From positions 3,844,001 to 3,908,000 of the forward strand of contig CP119311.1 in the NCBI GenBank assembly GCA_029202545.1: 64,000 nt of DNA. Direction: 5' to 3'. This document shows positions 27,968 to 36,128 of this stretch, in pieces (the stretch's first letter is position 1; each line of letters starts with the position of its first letter). The position numbers and the translations under genes were made by a program. The stretch is from Candidatus Pseudobacter hemicellulosilyticus. GTDB taxonomy: Bacteria; Bacteroidota; Bacteroidia; Chitinophagales; Chitinophagaceae. A model generated the notes under the pieces. It was not told the origin of the DNA. It ran no database searches and saw only the letters and a program-made list of their open reading frames with translations.

Positions 27968-28642
27968 ATGTATATGCCAACAAAAAAACTGTTCCTCGCC
28001 GGCGCCCTGCTCAGCAGCATGTTCACTACCACCCAGGCGCAGAGCCTGGATAAAATGCAATGGTTCAATGAACCTGCCAGGTGGGAGGTGAAGAACAATG
28101 CCCTTTCCCTGTTTGTGACGCCCAAGACCGACTACTGGCGGATCTCCCATTATGGGTTCACCGTGGATGATGCGCCTTTCCTCTACACTACCTATGGCGG
28201 CGAGTTTGAAGCCAAAGTGAAGCTGTCCGCCGATTACAAGGAACGCTTTGACCAGTCCGGTCTTATGCTGCGCATTGACCAGCAGAACTATATCAAGGCC
28301 GGGGTGGAATATGTGGATGGTAAATACAACCTGAGTGTGGTGGTGACCCATAAAACCAGCGACTGGAGCGTGATCACGCTGGATAAACCCATTAAATTTG
28401 TCTGGATCAAGGCCGTCAGGCGACTGGATGCCGTTGAGGTATTCTACTCCTTTGACGATAAGAACTATGTGATGATGCGCAATGCCTGGCTGCCAGATAA
28501 TTGCCCGGTAATGGTAGGATTAATGGCCGCCTGCCCCGATGGTAACGGATTCAATGCTACATTTGAGCAGTTTTCCGTTAAACACCTGCCCGATCAGCGG
28601 AGACTGGAATGGTTGAAAAGGAATGCGGAAGCCAGTAAATAG
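27968..28642 (+). CDS. DUF1349 exported protein (concanavalin-like beta-sandwich)
   Basis: A 224-residue exported protein with a signal peptide (KKLFLAGALLSSMFTTTQAQ). The mature part matches the DUF1349 family of lectin-like beta-sandwiches: MQWFNEPARWEVKNNALSLF at the start, YGGEFEAKVKLSADY, FDQSGLMLRIDQQNYIKAGVEYVDG, and FNATFEQFSVKHLP at the end. Family members often have carbohydrate-related roles, consistent with the GH92 gene 38 bp downstream. A perfect promoter precedes it, so the two are probably one unit controlled near the divergent PAS-LuxR gene. Sugar binding is inferred from fold and context. Confidence 0.88.
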   Translation: MYMPTKKLFLAGALLSSMFTTTQAQSLDKMQWFNEPARWEVKNNALSLFVTPKTDYWRISHYGFTVDDAPFLYTTYGGEFEAKVKLSADYKERFDQSGLMLRIDQQNYIKAGVEYVDGKYNLSVVVTHKTSDWSVITLDKPIKFVWIKAVRRLDAVEVFYSFDDKNYVMMRNAWLPDNCPVMVGLMAACPDGNGFNATFEQFSVKHLPDQRRLEWLKRNAEASK

Positions 28643-28680
28643 TCATTACATATTTATTGATAACCACCCGATCCGAAATT

Positions 28681-31035
28681 ATGAAGCATTTCACCTGGCT
28701 ATTGATAGCCACTTGCCTGTTGAACAGCTGCGATTCTGCCAAAAACGATGCAGCCAGAGAAGACCTCACCCGGTATGTTAATCCCAATATCGGGACCGCC
28801 CACAGCCGATGGTTCTTTTATACCCCTGCCGCCCTGCCTTTCGGCATGGCCAAAGTAGCGCCCTCCACCAATGGCAGCTATGGCAACAAGGACGGCTGGG
28901 AAGCCGTAGGGTATGATGACCGCCACAGCTCTATTGAAGGATTCCCCAACTTCCATGAATTCCAGGTAGGCGGGATCAGTTTTGCCCCCACCGTTGGGAA
29001 ACTGCAATCAGTACCCGGTTCGCTGGAAGATGTGGAAAGCGGCTACCGTTCCGCCTTTGACCGCAAGGATGAGCATGCCACCGCCGGTTACTATTCCGTA
29101 CTGCTGAAAGATTATAAGGTAAAAGCTGAGCTGACCGCTACCAGTCGTGTTGGCTTCCACCGCTACACCTTCCCGGCTTCTGCCGAGTCCAATATCATTT
29201 TTGATATTGGCCGCAGGATGGGAGAAAGCGGCGCTGTAGTGGATGCCGGTGTTACCATCGTAGACGCTACCCATATCGAAGGCTTTGTGACCACCCGCCC
29301 CGAGTACGTAAAAAAATACCAGGCCGGCGCTACCGTCAGCATGTATTTTTACGCGGAGCTGGACAAAGCCCCCACGGCTTCCGGCACTTTTGTGGGTGAT
29401 ACCATCAAAGCCGGCCAGCAGTCACAGCAAGGAATTGGTGCCGGCGCGTACCTCACCTTTACTACAAAAGAGAATGAGGCCGTTAATATCAAGGTAGGAC
29501 TGTCCTATACCTCTATAGCCAATGCCCGTGGCAACCTGGAAGCAGAAGCTAAGACTATGAACTTTGACGAAGCAAAGGTCAATGCCAATAAGGTCTGGAA
29601 TGATTACCTGGGCCGTATCACCGTGGAAGGTAAGAACGAGACCGACAAAGTGAAATTCTACACCGGTCTGTTCCATGCCATCCTGGGCCGTGGACTGGCC
29701 AGTGATGTGAACGGCGCCTATCCTAAAAATGACGGCTCCGTTGGCCAGATCGAAACTGGCGCTGACGGCAAGCCGAAGCATAATCATTACAACACGGATG
29801 CTATCTGGGGTGGTTACTGGAACCTGACCCAGCTATGGGCTATCGCCTATCCGGAATACTACCAGGATTTTGTGCAGAGCCAGCTGCTGGTCTACAAAGA
29901 GACCGGCTGGCTGGGCGATGGATTGGCCGCCAGCAAATATGTCTCCGGTGTGGGCACCAATATGACCGGCCTGGTCATTGCGGCCGCCCACAATATCGGC
30001 CTGAAGGAGTATGATGTCAACCTCGCTTATGAGGCGGCGCTCAAGAATGAGATCGGCTATGAAGGCCGGATGCCCGGCGCCGGTAAAATGGATGTAGGCG
30101 CTTTCGTGAAAAGAGGTTTCTGTCCCTACATTGTTCCTGATAACCGGGCCAGCGAGCTGACTACCGAAGGCTCGCCCTTTGGCACTTCCCATACCCTGGA
30201 AAATGCTTTCAGCACCTATGCCGTAGCACAGTTTGCCAAAGCATTGGGTAAAACGGCCGACTATGATCAGCTGATGAAACTGTCCAAAGGCTGGGAGCTG
30301 CTCTATGATTCCAGCACAAGGTTCATCCGCCCGCGTGGACTGGACGGTGCGTTCATTAAAGATTTTGATCCCTCCGCCCCCTGGGTGGGCTTCCAGGAAG
30401 GCAATGCCTGGCAATACACTTTCTTTGTACCGCATGACCCGGAAGGACTGGTGCAGAAGCTCGGAAAGGAGGAGTTCAATAAGCGACTGGACAGCATCTT
30501 CACCATCTCCCAGAAATATATCTTCGGCGGCGGCAGGGAAGTGGATGCTTTTGCCGGCCTGAAAGGATTATACAACCAGGGTAACCAGCCCAACCTGCAT
30601 ATCTCCTGGCTCTTCAATCATTCCGGCAGACCGGACCTGACCCAGAAATGGACCCGCGCCATCTGTAATGAATTCTATGGAACAGAAGGCATTCACGGAT
30701 ATGGCTACGGCCAGGATGAGGACCAGGGCCAGATGGGCGCCTGGTACGTCATGGCCAGCATTGGCCTGTTTGATGTAAGAGGCCTGAGCGGTCCTGATCC
30801 CGCTTTCGGGATCGGCAGCCCGCTGTTTGATAAGGTCACCATCAAACTGCCAGAAAGCATCCGGAAAGGATCCTTCGTGATTGAAACAAAAAATAATGCC
30901 GCCGATGCCGTCTATGTTCAAAAAGCTGAACTGGATGGGAAGGCGGATACCGCATTAACAGTACCTTTTGCTGAGCTGGCCAAAGGCGGTAAACTGGTGC
31001 TCACCATGGGCAACCAGCCCGCGGCTGCGAAATAA
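28681..31035 (+). CDS. GH92-family glycosidase (putative alpha-mannosidase), lipoprotein
   Basis: A 784-residue lipoprotein with the lipobox LNSC (Cys17), so probably tethered to the outer or inner membrane. GH92 enzymes are calcium-dependent exo-acting alpha-mannosidases that use inversion. Conserved regions include LTRYVNPNIGT, AALPFGMAKVAPST, GFPNFHEFQVGG, NHYNTDAIWGGYWNLTQLW, LTTEGSPFGTSHTLENAFS, GFQEGNAWQYTFFVPHD, and GYGQDEDQGQMGAWYVMASIGLF. The usual GFSHTHLSG loop reads GFPNFHEFQVGG, which suggests a divergent subfamily and perhaps an altered linkage preference. The start at 28681 opens the lipoprotein signal; 28657 is an earlier alternative. It is co-oriented with DUF1349. Confidence 0.9.
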   Translation: MKHFTWLLIATCLLNSCDSAKNDAAREDLTRYVNPNIGTAHSRWFFYTPAALPFGMAKVAPSTNGSYGNKDGWEAVGYDDRHSSIEGFPNFHEFQVGGISFAPTVGKLQSVPGSLEDVESGYRSAFDRKDEHATAGYYSVLLKDYKVKAELTATSRVGFHRYTFPASAESNIIFDIGRRMGESGAVVDAGVTIVDATHIEGFVTTRPEYVKKYQAGATVSMYFYAELDKAPTASGTFVGDTIKAGQQSQQGIGAGAYLTFTTKENEAVNIKVGLSYTSIANARGNLEAEAKTMNFDEAKVNANKVWNDYLGRITVEGKNETDKVKFYTGLFHAILGRGLASDVNGAYPKNDGSVGQIETGADGKPKHNHYNTDAIWGGYWNLTQLWAIAYPEYYQDFVQSQLLVYKETGWLGDGLAASKYVSGVGTNMTGLVIAAAHNIGLKEYDVNLAYEAALKNEIGYEGRMPGAGKMDVGAFVKRGFCPYIVPDNRASELTTEGSPFGTSHTLENAFSTYAVAQFAKALGKTADYDQLMKLSKGWELLYDSSTRFIRPRGLDGAFIKDFDPSAPWVGFQEGNAWQYTFFVPHDPEGLVQKLGKEEFNKRLDSIFTISQKYIFGGGREVDAFAGLKGLYNQGNQPNLHISWLFNHSGRPDLTQKWTRAICNEFYGTEGIHGYGYGQDEDQGQMGAWYVMASIGLFDVRGLSGPDPAFGIGSPLFDKVTIKLPESIRKGSFVIETKNNAADAVYVQKAELDGKADTALTVPFAELAKGGKLVLTMGNQPAAAK

Positions 31036-31059
31036 AGGGAAAGCATAGCCTTGAAAAGT

Positions 31060-31095
31060 ACAAAGCCATTGCTGCATCCGCAGCAATGGCTTTGT
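31060..31095. terminator. Bidirectional terminator
   Basis: ACAAAGCCATTGCTGC and GCAGCAATGGCTTTGT form a perfect 16-bp stem with a 4-nt loop, between the convergent GH92 gene and FG-GAP gene. T-rich sequence follows on both strands. Confidence 0.87.
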
Positions 31096-31118
31096 TGTTA
31101 TAGGAATGTATTATCAGA

Positions 31119-33131
31119 TTACCTGACCACCTGTTGGGAGAATTTGCGCCCGTTCTGCAAAACCAGTACCTGGTAAATGCCTTTGGGAAAACTGCCCAGG
31201 GGAATAGTAGTGGCCGTGCCTGCAAATTGCTTCCGGTATAGCTGCTGTCCGTTCATGTTGAACAGGAGAATAGTGCTGCTGGCAGGCTGCGCCAGCTGAA
31301 TGGTTACCTGCTGGCCATTGCTGCTGATGCTGGCGGCTGCTTTACTGCCATTCAGCGTGAGCACAGTACTCAGGTGCTGGTTGCCATCCAGGTCAACCTG
31401 TTGCAAACGGTACTGGTGCTGGCCTTCACCGGCATTGTAATGAACAAAGTTATACCGGCGGGTGGCCTGGCTGTTGCCGGCTGCCGTCAGGCTGCCGATG
31501 CCTGTCCACTGGCTGCCGTCCCTGCTGTACAGGATATTGAATTGTTTGCTTTGTTGCTCTGTGGCGGTTACCCATTCCAGGTAGCTGTTGTTATTTTTCC
31601 ACTGGCCATTAAAACTGGCATAGGTCACTGGCAGCGTGCTGCTGGTACTGAACTGGTAATAGGTGGGAGCCGTAATGGGCAACATGGATTTATAGGCATA
31701 GGCCAGCTGACCAAAGATCACTTCGTCTGTATTGGCAAAACTGTTCCTGTCGAAGGTTACATAGAAATTGGTGTTGATCGGGAAATTGGTGCTTGGATCA
31801 ATTGTGATGGTATTGGTGCCTGAGCCGCTTACCTGGGAGGAGTTGGCGGCAATGGTCATCAGGATGCTGCCATCGGCGGCATTGTGGATATAGATATTGC
31901 CATCACCGGCAAAGACCGGCTCGTTAAAAGTGAGTTCAATATTGGCTGCCACGGCCACGGCAAATACGCCATTGGCTGGGGAGAAACCGGTGACGTAGGG
32001 GGGAGCGCTGTTCTGCCGGAGGAAGCGGGGTACAGTAGTATTGGCGTCAACCAGGTCCAGGTCGCCATCGCCATCATAGTCTACGAGGATCATGCCATCG
32101 TTCCTGAACTGGCTGAAGCTGATGCCAGCAAAGGGGCCGCTGGTAAAGGTTCCGGCAACCTGATCAATAACCGTAAAGCTGCCGGTGCCATCATTCTCAT
32201 AATAGCTGATGGCATTCAAGGCCAGTACGGGCATAGCCAATGCATCTACATGGCTATCCCCATTAAAGTCTGCGAAAATAAGACGGCTGTCCTGTGCAAT
32301 ACTGGCAGGCAGGCCGGCCGGCATTGGTTGAACGCTGTAAGCTCCTCCATTGTTCTGCAAGAACCGGGGTGTTTGCCTTGTTTCTATGATGTCCAGGTCT
32401 CCATCAGAATCGATGTCTATCGGCAGCAGCGTAATGTTGGAAAAAACATCGAAAGTAATACCGGAGAAGGGACCGCTGCTGAAAGTGCCGGCATTGCTGG
32501 CTGAAGTGTTGCTGAAGCCACCCGCTCCATTGTTTTCATGGTAGATGATGCCTTCATAGGTGATGTTAGAAGTTTTGGTGAGCACATCCACCAGTCCGTC
32601 ACCGTTAAAATCGCCGATCACAAGCCATCCAAGATTGCCCAGGGCAGTTGGTAAACCTGTCGGCATGCTGGCTACGGCATAACCGGATCCGTTATTTTCC
32701 AGGTAGCGCAGGTTGGTACCTGTGCTTTCAAGAATATCCATATCACCATCTCCGTCAAGGTCAACTACCTGTTGCGCCACCGAGCGGATACCCCGGAAAG
32801 TAATACCGGAGAAAGGGCCGCTGCTGAAAAGACCACTGACAGCAGTTGTTGTACCGAAAGTGCCATCACCATTATTTTCATGGTAAGAAATACTGGTGAA
32901 GTCCGCGTCCGATCCCTGGCTGAGCGCATCAAGATCGCCATCGCCGTCAAAGTCGCCAAAAACGATCCGTCCACCATTTCCTAAAGTGGCAGGCAATCCC
33001 GCGGGCATACTGACTTCAGTAAAACTGCTGGCAAAAAATGCAGTGGATTTTTTTGGGGGAGAAATTTCATGGGCATACGCCGGCGCAAAAGCCATAAGCA
33101 CTATGGCCATCATAGGTAATGATCTTTTCAT
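31119..33131 (-). CDS. Secreted FG-GAP repeat protein with T9SS sorting domain
   Basis: A 670-residue secreted protein. After the signal peptide (MKRSLPMMAIVLMAFAPAYA) come FG-GAP/VCBS-type calcium-binding repeats, seen as recurring DFDGDGDLDAL, DLDGDGDMDIL, DFNGDGLVDVL, DIDSDGDLDII and DYDGDGDLDLV segments (about 45-390). A bacterial Ig-like domain follows (about 395-500, VTGFSPANGVFAVAVAANIELTFNEPV). The C-terminal 80 residues form a type A T9SS sorting domain (STILLFNMNGQQLYRKQF, PKGIYQVLVLQNGRKFSQQVV). It is expected on the cell surface or outside the cell. The start at 33131 opens the signal peptide; an ORF from 33224 would prepend 31 unlikely residues. Function is probably adhesion or ligand binding, but this is unproven. 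Confidence 0.9.
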   Translation of the reverse strand: MKRSLPMMAIVLMAFAPAYAHEISPPKKSTAFFASSFTEVSMPAGLPATLGNGGRIVFGDFDGDGDLDALSQGSDADFTSISYHENNGDGTFGTTTAVSGLFSSGPFSGITFRGIRSVAQQVVDLDGDGDMDILESTGTNLRYLENNGSGYAVASMPTGLPTALGNLGWLVIGDFNGDGLVDVLTKTSNITYEGIIYHENNGAGGFSNTSASNAGTFSSGPFSGITFDVFSNITLLPIDIDSDGDLDIIETRQTPRFLQNNGGAYSVQPMPAGLPASIAQDSRLIFADFNGDSHVDALAMPVLALNAISYYENDGTGSFTVIDQVAGTFTSGPFAGISFSQFRNDGMILVDYDGDGDLDLVDANTTVPRFLRQNSAPPYVTGFSPANGVFAVAVAANIELTFNEPVFAGDGNIYIHNAADGSILMTIAANSSQVSGSGTNTITIDPSTNFPINTNFYVTFDRNSFANTDEVIFGQLAYAYKSMLPITAPTYYQFSTSSTLPVTYASFNGQWKNNNSYLEWVTATEQQSKQFNILYSRDGSQWTGIGSLTAAGNSQATRRYNFVHYNAGEGQHQYRLQQVDLDGNQHLSTVLTLNGSKAAASISSNGQQVTIQLAQPASSTILLFNMNGQQLYRKQFAGTATTIPLGSFPKGIYQVLVLQNGRKFSQQVVR

Positions 33132-33411
33132 CTGATAAAAGTTGGATGGTTTGTTGGCCGCGAATGTAATGGAATTGTCAATGGTAATTTCTGCCAGCAA
33201 TATTTTTTGATAATTCTCAAACAATGTTTCCGTCAGCAGATCGTTGCAAAACGTAGTTGATCATTTACGGATAGATAATGCTGTTATACTGTAATCTTTT
33301 CCTGAAATGAAGGTATTAATATTTTTCGCAATGGGTTATGGGGTTGGCCCTACCAGAAATGATTTACCTGGATGAGCAGGTTTACAGGCAGGTAGAATAG
33401 CAGGGATGGGA

Positions 33412-33963
33412 TCAGCGGGGCCTGCCCGGGTCCTTGACGCCAGGCCCGTCATTGTATTGCTGCGATTGCCCGGGGGCGATGCTCAGGCTCTGCCAGGCGG
33501 CGCCTTTCAATAGCTTACCGATATACATGATCTGGCCTACATGGCTGGGATAATGGACCAGCTGCCGGTTGATGGCGTCAATGGCTGTCAGGGGTTCCTT
33601 ACGGATGTAGATAGTAGTCAGCAGGTCTTCTTCTTTGAGGGACTCAAGGGTAGTCAGCAGGCAGCCCCAGCCTTTCTCCCAAAGCTCCAGCAGCGCTTCC
33701 TTTGACAATTGGTTCGTCCCAAATTCTTCGTCGCGCTGGCGCCAGGGCTTTTCTCCGTCCTCGGTGAGGAAATTGGTCCAGCGGCTCAGCATATTGCCGC
33801 TCAGGTGGGTGATGATGGTAGCGATACTATTGGACTGTTCATTCGGCCGGTAATGGAGATCAGCTGTCTCCAGCTGCGCAAAGCTGCGGTCGCCCAGTTG
33901 TTTGTAGGAGCGGAATCGGCTGATGGCGGATTGCAGGAAAGCGGTACCAATACGATGGCTCAT
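33412..33963 (-). CDS. DUF1572/DinB-like protein
   Basis: A 183-residue soluble protein of the DUF1572 group in the DinB/YfiT four-helix superfamily. The pattern HYRPNEQSNSIATIITHLSGNMLSRW and later RQLVHYPSHVGQIMYIGKLL is typical; the spaced His residues are likely metal ligands. DinB-fold proteins often use thiol cofactors such as bacillithiol as transferases, but the reaction here is unknown. It contains one exact copy of the 12-bp motif at 33709. It has no operon partner on the same strand within 40 bp apart from the start region of gamma-glutamyltransferase downstream at 34012, which runs in the same direction but ends there. Confidence 0.87.
   Translation of the reverse strand: MSHRIGTAFLQSAISRFRSYKQLGDRSFAQLETADLHYRPNEQSNSIATIITHLSGNMLSRWTNFLTEDGEKPWRQRDEEFGTNQLSKEALLELWEKGWGCLLTTLESLKEEDLLTTIYIRKEPLTAIDAINRQLVHYPSHVGQIMYIGKLLKGAAWQSLSIAPGQSQQYNDGPGVKDPGRPR
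33709..33720 (-). repeat. 12-bp motif copy inside the DUF1572 gene
   Basis: TTGGTTCGTCCC, exact. On the coding strand it is read GGG-ACG-AAC-CAA (Gly-Thr-Asn-Gln). Confidence 0.75.
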
Positions 33964-34011
33964 GGCGAATGATTTTGGGGTAAAAGTAAACAGAATGCCG
34001 GAGGGCTTTTG

Positions 34012-35736
34012 TTAAAACCCTGCTGCATGATCGTCCCCCCGTTTGTCGGCCACGGCTTCTATCCGTCCATCGGGATGCAGGCGGATCAGTTCCATCCGGC
34101 CAATGGTCCCGCGGGAGGAAACGGTATAGCCCATCTGCCGCAGCTGTTCCCGCAGGGCTTCCGGGAATTCGGGTTCCACAAAGAGCTCATCGGGCTGCCA
34201 CTGGTGATGGAATTTGGGTTTGTTGACAGCATCTTCCGCGTTCATTCCAAACTCCAGGATATTCATCAGGGTCTGGAATACGGAAGTGATGATGGTAGTG
34301 CCGCCGGGTGTGCCCAGCACCAGGAAAGGCTTATTATTCTTCAATACAATTGTGGGTGTCATAGAACTCAACATGCGCTTGCCGGGTGCTATGGCATTGG
34401 CTTCTGTGCCGATAGCGCCATACATGTTAGGTACGCCGGGCTTCACACTGAAATCATCCATTTCATTATTGAGCAGAAAGCCGGCGCCGCCCACTACGGT
34501 CCTGCTGCCGTAGTGCCCGTTGAGGGTAGTGGTCACGGCTACGGCATTCCCTTCTTTATCTACCACGCTGAGGTGGGTGGTCTCTTCACTTTCGGCTATC
34601 ACCCCAGCTTGCACATCCCGGCTGTTACCAGCCTTGCCGGGGACATAATCTTTCATGCGTTCCTGCAAATAAGCGGCACTGGTCAGCGTTTGCACCGGCA
34701 CTTTCACAAAATCGGTATCGCCCAGGTATTGCCCGCGGTCTGCATAGGCACGGCGTTCAATTTCGGTCATGAGCTGAACAGTTTGGGACGAACCAAAGCC
34801 ATATTGCGCTATAGGATACGATGATACCATCTGCATCATCTGCGGCAATAATATGCCGCCACTGGAAGGCAGGGGCATAGTGATAATGGTGTAGTCCTTG
34901 TATTGAAAGCGCACGGGTGTTCTTTCTTTGGCTTGGTAGCTGCTTAGATCGGCATGGCTGATCATTCCCCTGCCGCGGGCCATTTCGGCCACCAGCAGGT
35001 TGGCTGTTTCACCGCCATAAAATCCTTCCGGGCCTTTATCGCGGATGCGTTCCAGCGTCCTTGCCAGTTCCGGTTGCAGCAGGGTGTCACCGGCTTTCCA
35101 GCTGCTGGTCCTGACAAAGGCCGGCTGCCGGGTATTGCAGCGGATGAGATCTGCCTGCGCACGGTTAAGGCTATTGGCTTCTGCGGCCGTAATCGCAAAT
35201 CCTTTTGCGGCCAGGTTGATAGCCGGCTGGATCAGCATTTTGAAAGGCAGCTTGCCATAGCGGGCGCTGGCAAAGAGACCGGCCACTGTTCCGGGAACAC
35301 CTGCCGCCAGGTGGCCCTGCTGGCTTTTTCCCAGCTGTGCATTACCGGCTGCATCCAGGTACAGATCCCTGTGGGCTTTGGCCGGGGCCGCCTCCCGGTA
35401 GTCGATGGCCAGGCTATGCCCGTCCGCCAGCTGCGCCACCAGGAATCCGCCGCCCCCCAGGTTGCCTGCGCCGGGATATACAACGGCCAGGGCCAGCTGC
35501 GTGGCAATGGCCGCATCTATGGCATTGCCGCCCTGCTGCAGGATGGCCAGGCCGGTAGCGCTGGCCAGCGGATGTGCTGCTACTACGGCGCCATTTCGGA
35601 CGGTGACTGTTTTGTTGATGGTATATTGCCAGGGGTCCGTTGCCGTGACTGTATGCAGCTGATGCCGGCCTGCACAACCAGCCAGCAGGATCAGCATACA
35701 AAGACAGGTGAGTAGTCGATGGGACAGGTGCTGCAT
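34012..35736 (-). CDS. ggt: Gamma-glutamyltransferase (lipoprotein)
   Basis: A 574-residue periplasmic gamma-glutamyltransferase, an Ntn hydrolase that cleaves and transfers gamma-glutamyl groups from glutathione and similar peptides. The N-terminus has a lipobox LLAGC (Cys21), so it is membrane-anchored. Self-cleavage should occur before Thr386 in ETTHLSVVDKEGNAVAV. Other marks are TGLAILQQGGNAIDAAIA, YPGAGNLGGGGF, GSRTVVGGAGFLLNNEMDDF, MLSSMTPTIV and LGTPGGTTIITSVFQ. The start at 35736 opens the lipoprotein signal; an ORF from 35808 is less likely. It contains an exact 12-bp motif copy at 34785. It is not in an operon with the GCS2 ligase, though both could handle gamma-glutamyl compounds. 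Confidence 0.93.
   Translation of the reverse strand: MQHLSHRLLTCLCMLILLAGCAGRHQLHTVTATDPWQYTINKTVTVRNGAVVAAHPLASATGLAILQQGGNAIDAAIATQLALAVVYPGAGNLGGGGFLVAQLADGHSLAIDYREAAPAKAHRDLYLDAAGNAQLGKSQQGHLAAGVPGTVAGLFASARYGKLPFKMLIQPAINLAAKGFAITAAEANSLNRAQADLIRCNTRQPAFVRTSSWKAGDTLLQPELARTLERIRDKGPEGFYGGETANLLVAEMARGRGMISHADLSSYQAKERTPVRFQYKDYTIITMPLPSSGGILLPQMMQMVSSYPIAQYGFGSSQTVQLMTEIERRAYADRGQYLGDTDFVKVPVQTLTSAAYLQERMKDYVPGKAGNSRDVQAGVIAESEETTHLSVVDKEGNAVAVTTTLNGHYGSRTVVGGAGFLLNNEMDDFSVKPGVPNMYGAIGTEANAIAPGKRMLSSMTPTIVLKNNKPFLVLGTPGGTTIITSVFQTLMNILEFGMNAEDAVNKPKFHHQWQPDELFVEPEFPEALREQLRQMGYTVSSRGTIGRMELIRLHPDGRIEAVADKRGDDHAAGF
34785..34796 (+). repeat. 12-bp motif copy inside the ggt gene
   Basis: GGGACGAACCAA, exact, flanked by TTT and AGCC. 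On the coding (minus) strand it is read GGT-TCG-TCC-CAA (Gly-Ser-Ser-Gln). Confidence 0.75.
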
Positions 35737-35904
35737 GCAGTCAGTTTTTTTATAATGGAACAATGATACTGGTAAACCCTTAACCATGATGTAGACGGGG
35801 AGCGACAACCTATTTACCAGTACCTAAATGTAGCATATCCTGTTCGGGAAACCGCCGGTAACTCATGGAACTATGCCATAGTTTTACTATTTTACCAATA
35901 CTGA

Positions 35905-35985
35905 TCGACGGGTTCTCTAACCGCATTCCACGATCACATGAGAAAAATGATCGCCCCTGGTTTTATTGCCGGGGGCTATTTTTTG
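35905..35985 (+). ncRNA. Candidate small RNA ending in an orphan terminator
   Basis: Three stems follow each other: GGTT-ctct-AACC (near 35910-35921), CGATCA-N11-TGATCG (35931-35953), and GCCCC-tgg-ttttattg-ccg-GGGGC (35953-35976) with a TATTTTTTG tail. No plus-strand gene precedes this terminator, since ggt runs the other way, so it probably ends a short independent transcript. A promoter was not identified with confidence. The alternative is that it protects the M14 gene from readthrough. Confidence 0.35.
35953..35985 (+). terminator. Orphan rho-independent terminator
   Basis: GC-rich stem GCCCC/GGGGC with a following TATTTTTT tract, on the plus strand and upstream of the M14 peptidase gene. 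It belongs to no recognised coding gene. Confidence 0.6.
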
Positions 35986-36128
35986 CGCCGCCGCTGGCAG
36001 CCTTGCCGCCAGCAGGCAAAGAGAACGGTTGCTGCCTGTGATGGCTGTTCCGGTACCCACTCGCCATAGTTTTTGTACAGCGGACTACTTTCTTTATTTT
36101 CACTGAATCATTTTACACCGACTTGTTT

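Larger units (their letters stand above)
35737..36128. other. Intergenic region between divergent ggt and M14 peptidase
   Basis: About 390 bp. It holds no protein gene I can support, but it contains three adjacent plus-strand hairpins ending in a terminator (see 35905-35985), suggestive of a small RNA. Promoter elements for either flanking gene are not clear. Confidence 0.5.
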
